From positions 3,653-24,640 of the forward strand of contig JAJYOH010000019.1 of assembly GCA_021796315.1 (NCBI GenBank): a stretch of DNA of 20,988 nt, read 5' to 3'. The translations under genes were made by a program, and so were the position numbers. Below, piece after piece: positions 20,493-20,988 of the stretch. The DNA is from Chloroflexota bacterium. GTDB taxonomy: Bacteria; Chloroflexota; Anaerolineae; Anaerolineales; Villigracilaceae. Every line of letters starts with the position of its first letter. Position 1 is the stretch's first letter. The notes below the pieces were generated by a model that saw only the letters and a list, made by a program, of their open reading frames with translations, had not been told where the DNA came from and ran no database searches.

Positions 20493-20988
20493 GAATCTTC
20501 CGAGTAATAAAGATGCGAAACATCCCCCGTTATTTTTTGAATGCGCGTGATCTCATCAACAGTCAGGCGTTTCTTCCAATTATCGAGATTTGCGCGGCTG
20601 TCGAGTTTAACGGAATGAGTTTTATTCTTCGATAATTCAGTCGGGTTCTCGGAGCTGCTGGAGCTGAGAATTGCCTGCTCGATTTTGGGCGTGAAGTGTA
20701 ACCCCAATTCATCATAAAGCTGGCGATAACCGGGCACAGGATCGAGGGAAAGGTCTTCGTGGCGAACAACTCGAATTGACGGAATCCGCTCGCGGTCCAT
20801 GTGAACGATGCGGTAGATCATCGTCCATAACAATGCCGCCTGACCGACGACATCGTCCGCGTTGATCGATTGCATATCAGCGCGAAACGGTTCAAGATGA
20901 TCGCGCATCAATAAAGACTGGTTGAGCAAATCGTTGAAATCAAACGACCAGCCAAGTCGTTTGAGACTGCGTGCAAAGGCGGCAGGAT
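20483..20988 (-). CDS. Sulfotransferase, C-terminal part (5' end outside window)
   Basis: The frame is open to the right edge, so at least 167 residues are present and the N-terminus with the 5'-PSB P-loop is missing. The visible start PAAFARSLKRLGW...FNDLLNQ is the 3'-phosphate-binding segment of PAPS-dependent sulfotransferases. VVRHEDLSLDP, followed by YRQLYDELGL, is the typical later helix region. The enzyme would transfer sulfate from PAPS to a glycan or small molecule. Its place before a glycosyltransferase, a Wzz-like protein and a polymerase suggests sulfation of a surface polysaccharide, which is inferred. An apparent TTG start at 20929 is only an artefact of the window edge. Confidence 0.88.
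   Translation of the reverse strand, partial: PAAFARSLKRLGWSFDFNDLLNQSLLMRDHLEPFRADMQSINADDVVGQAALLWTMIYRIVHMDRERIPSIRVVRHEDLSLDPVPGYRQLYDELGLHFTPKIEQAILSSSSSENPTELSKNKTHSVKLDSRANLDNWKKRLTVDEITRIQKITGDVSHLYYSEDSWT

Overview
The window looks like a piece of a Chloroflexota chromosome, most likely class Anaerolineae. This is inferred from three things: the style of the PheS/PheT and lysine 2,3-aminomutase proteins, a T-box in front of pheST, and many lipoproteins that join a lipobox, a Pro/Thr-rich linker and an NBR1-type Ig-like domain. All the lipoproteins have classical lipoboxes, so they should sit on the outer face of the cell membrane. Nearly all of the sequence is coding. No tRNA, rRNA, CRISPR array, transposase or phage gene was seen.

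Layout. Positions 1-120 hold the Pro/Thr-rich tail of a gene cut by the window edge, and its terminator. 171-551 is a small lipoprotein with a carboxypeptidase-regulatory-like fold. 554-870 is a promoter plus a phenylalanine T-box (specifier TTC), which controls pheS (980-2038) and pheT (2136-4742). 4830-5126 is a small membrane protein ending at a two-way terminator. On the minus strand, 7915 to 5184 is an operon of lysine 2,3-aminomutase and two NBR1-Ig lipoproteins, with a clear promoter at 8071-8099. 8208-9140 (minus) is a membrane protein of unknown function with a Ser/Gly tail. 9483-13262 (plus) is a run of four more NBR1-Ig lipoproteins. The last of these overlaps queG, and queG overlaps rdgB (13249-14918). 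17464 to 14927 (minus) encodes a membrane sensor histidine kinase and an alpha/beta hydrolase. 20988 to 17582 (minus) is a surface-polysaccharide operon: sulfotransferase (5' end cut off), family 2 glycosyltransferase, Wzz-like protein and O-antigen-ligase-like protein.

Two features stand out. First, palindromic repeats of several unrelated families sit around and inside pheST: one in the pheS leader, one between pheS and pheT, and four inside the pheT reading frame without breaking it. A further one lies in frame in the glycosyltransferase gene. This resembles the protein-coding palindromic elements known from Rickettsia. Second, six paralogous NBR1-Ig lipoproteins fall into two groups by cysteine placement: the minus-strand pair looks closed by one disulfide geometry and the plus-strand four by another. 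Two of the six share the 8-residue juxtamembrane motif SVAMTVQ(A/S). Their function is unknown. An extracellular binding or envelope role is inferred only from the architecture.
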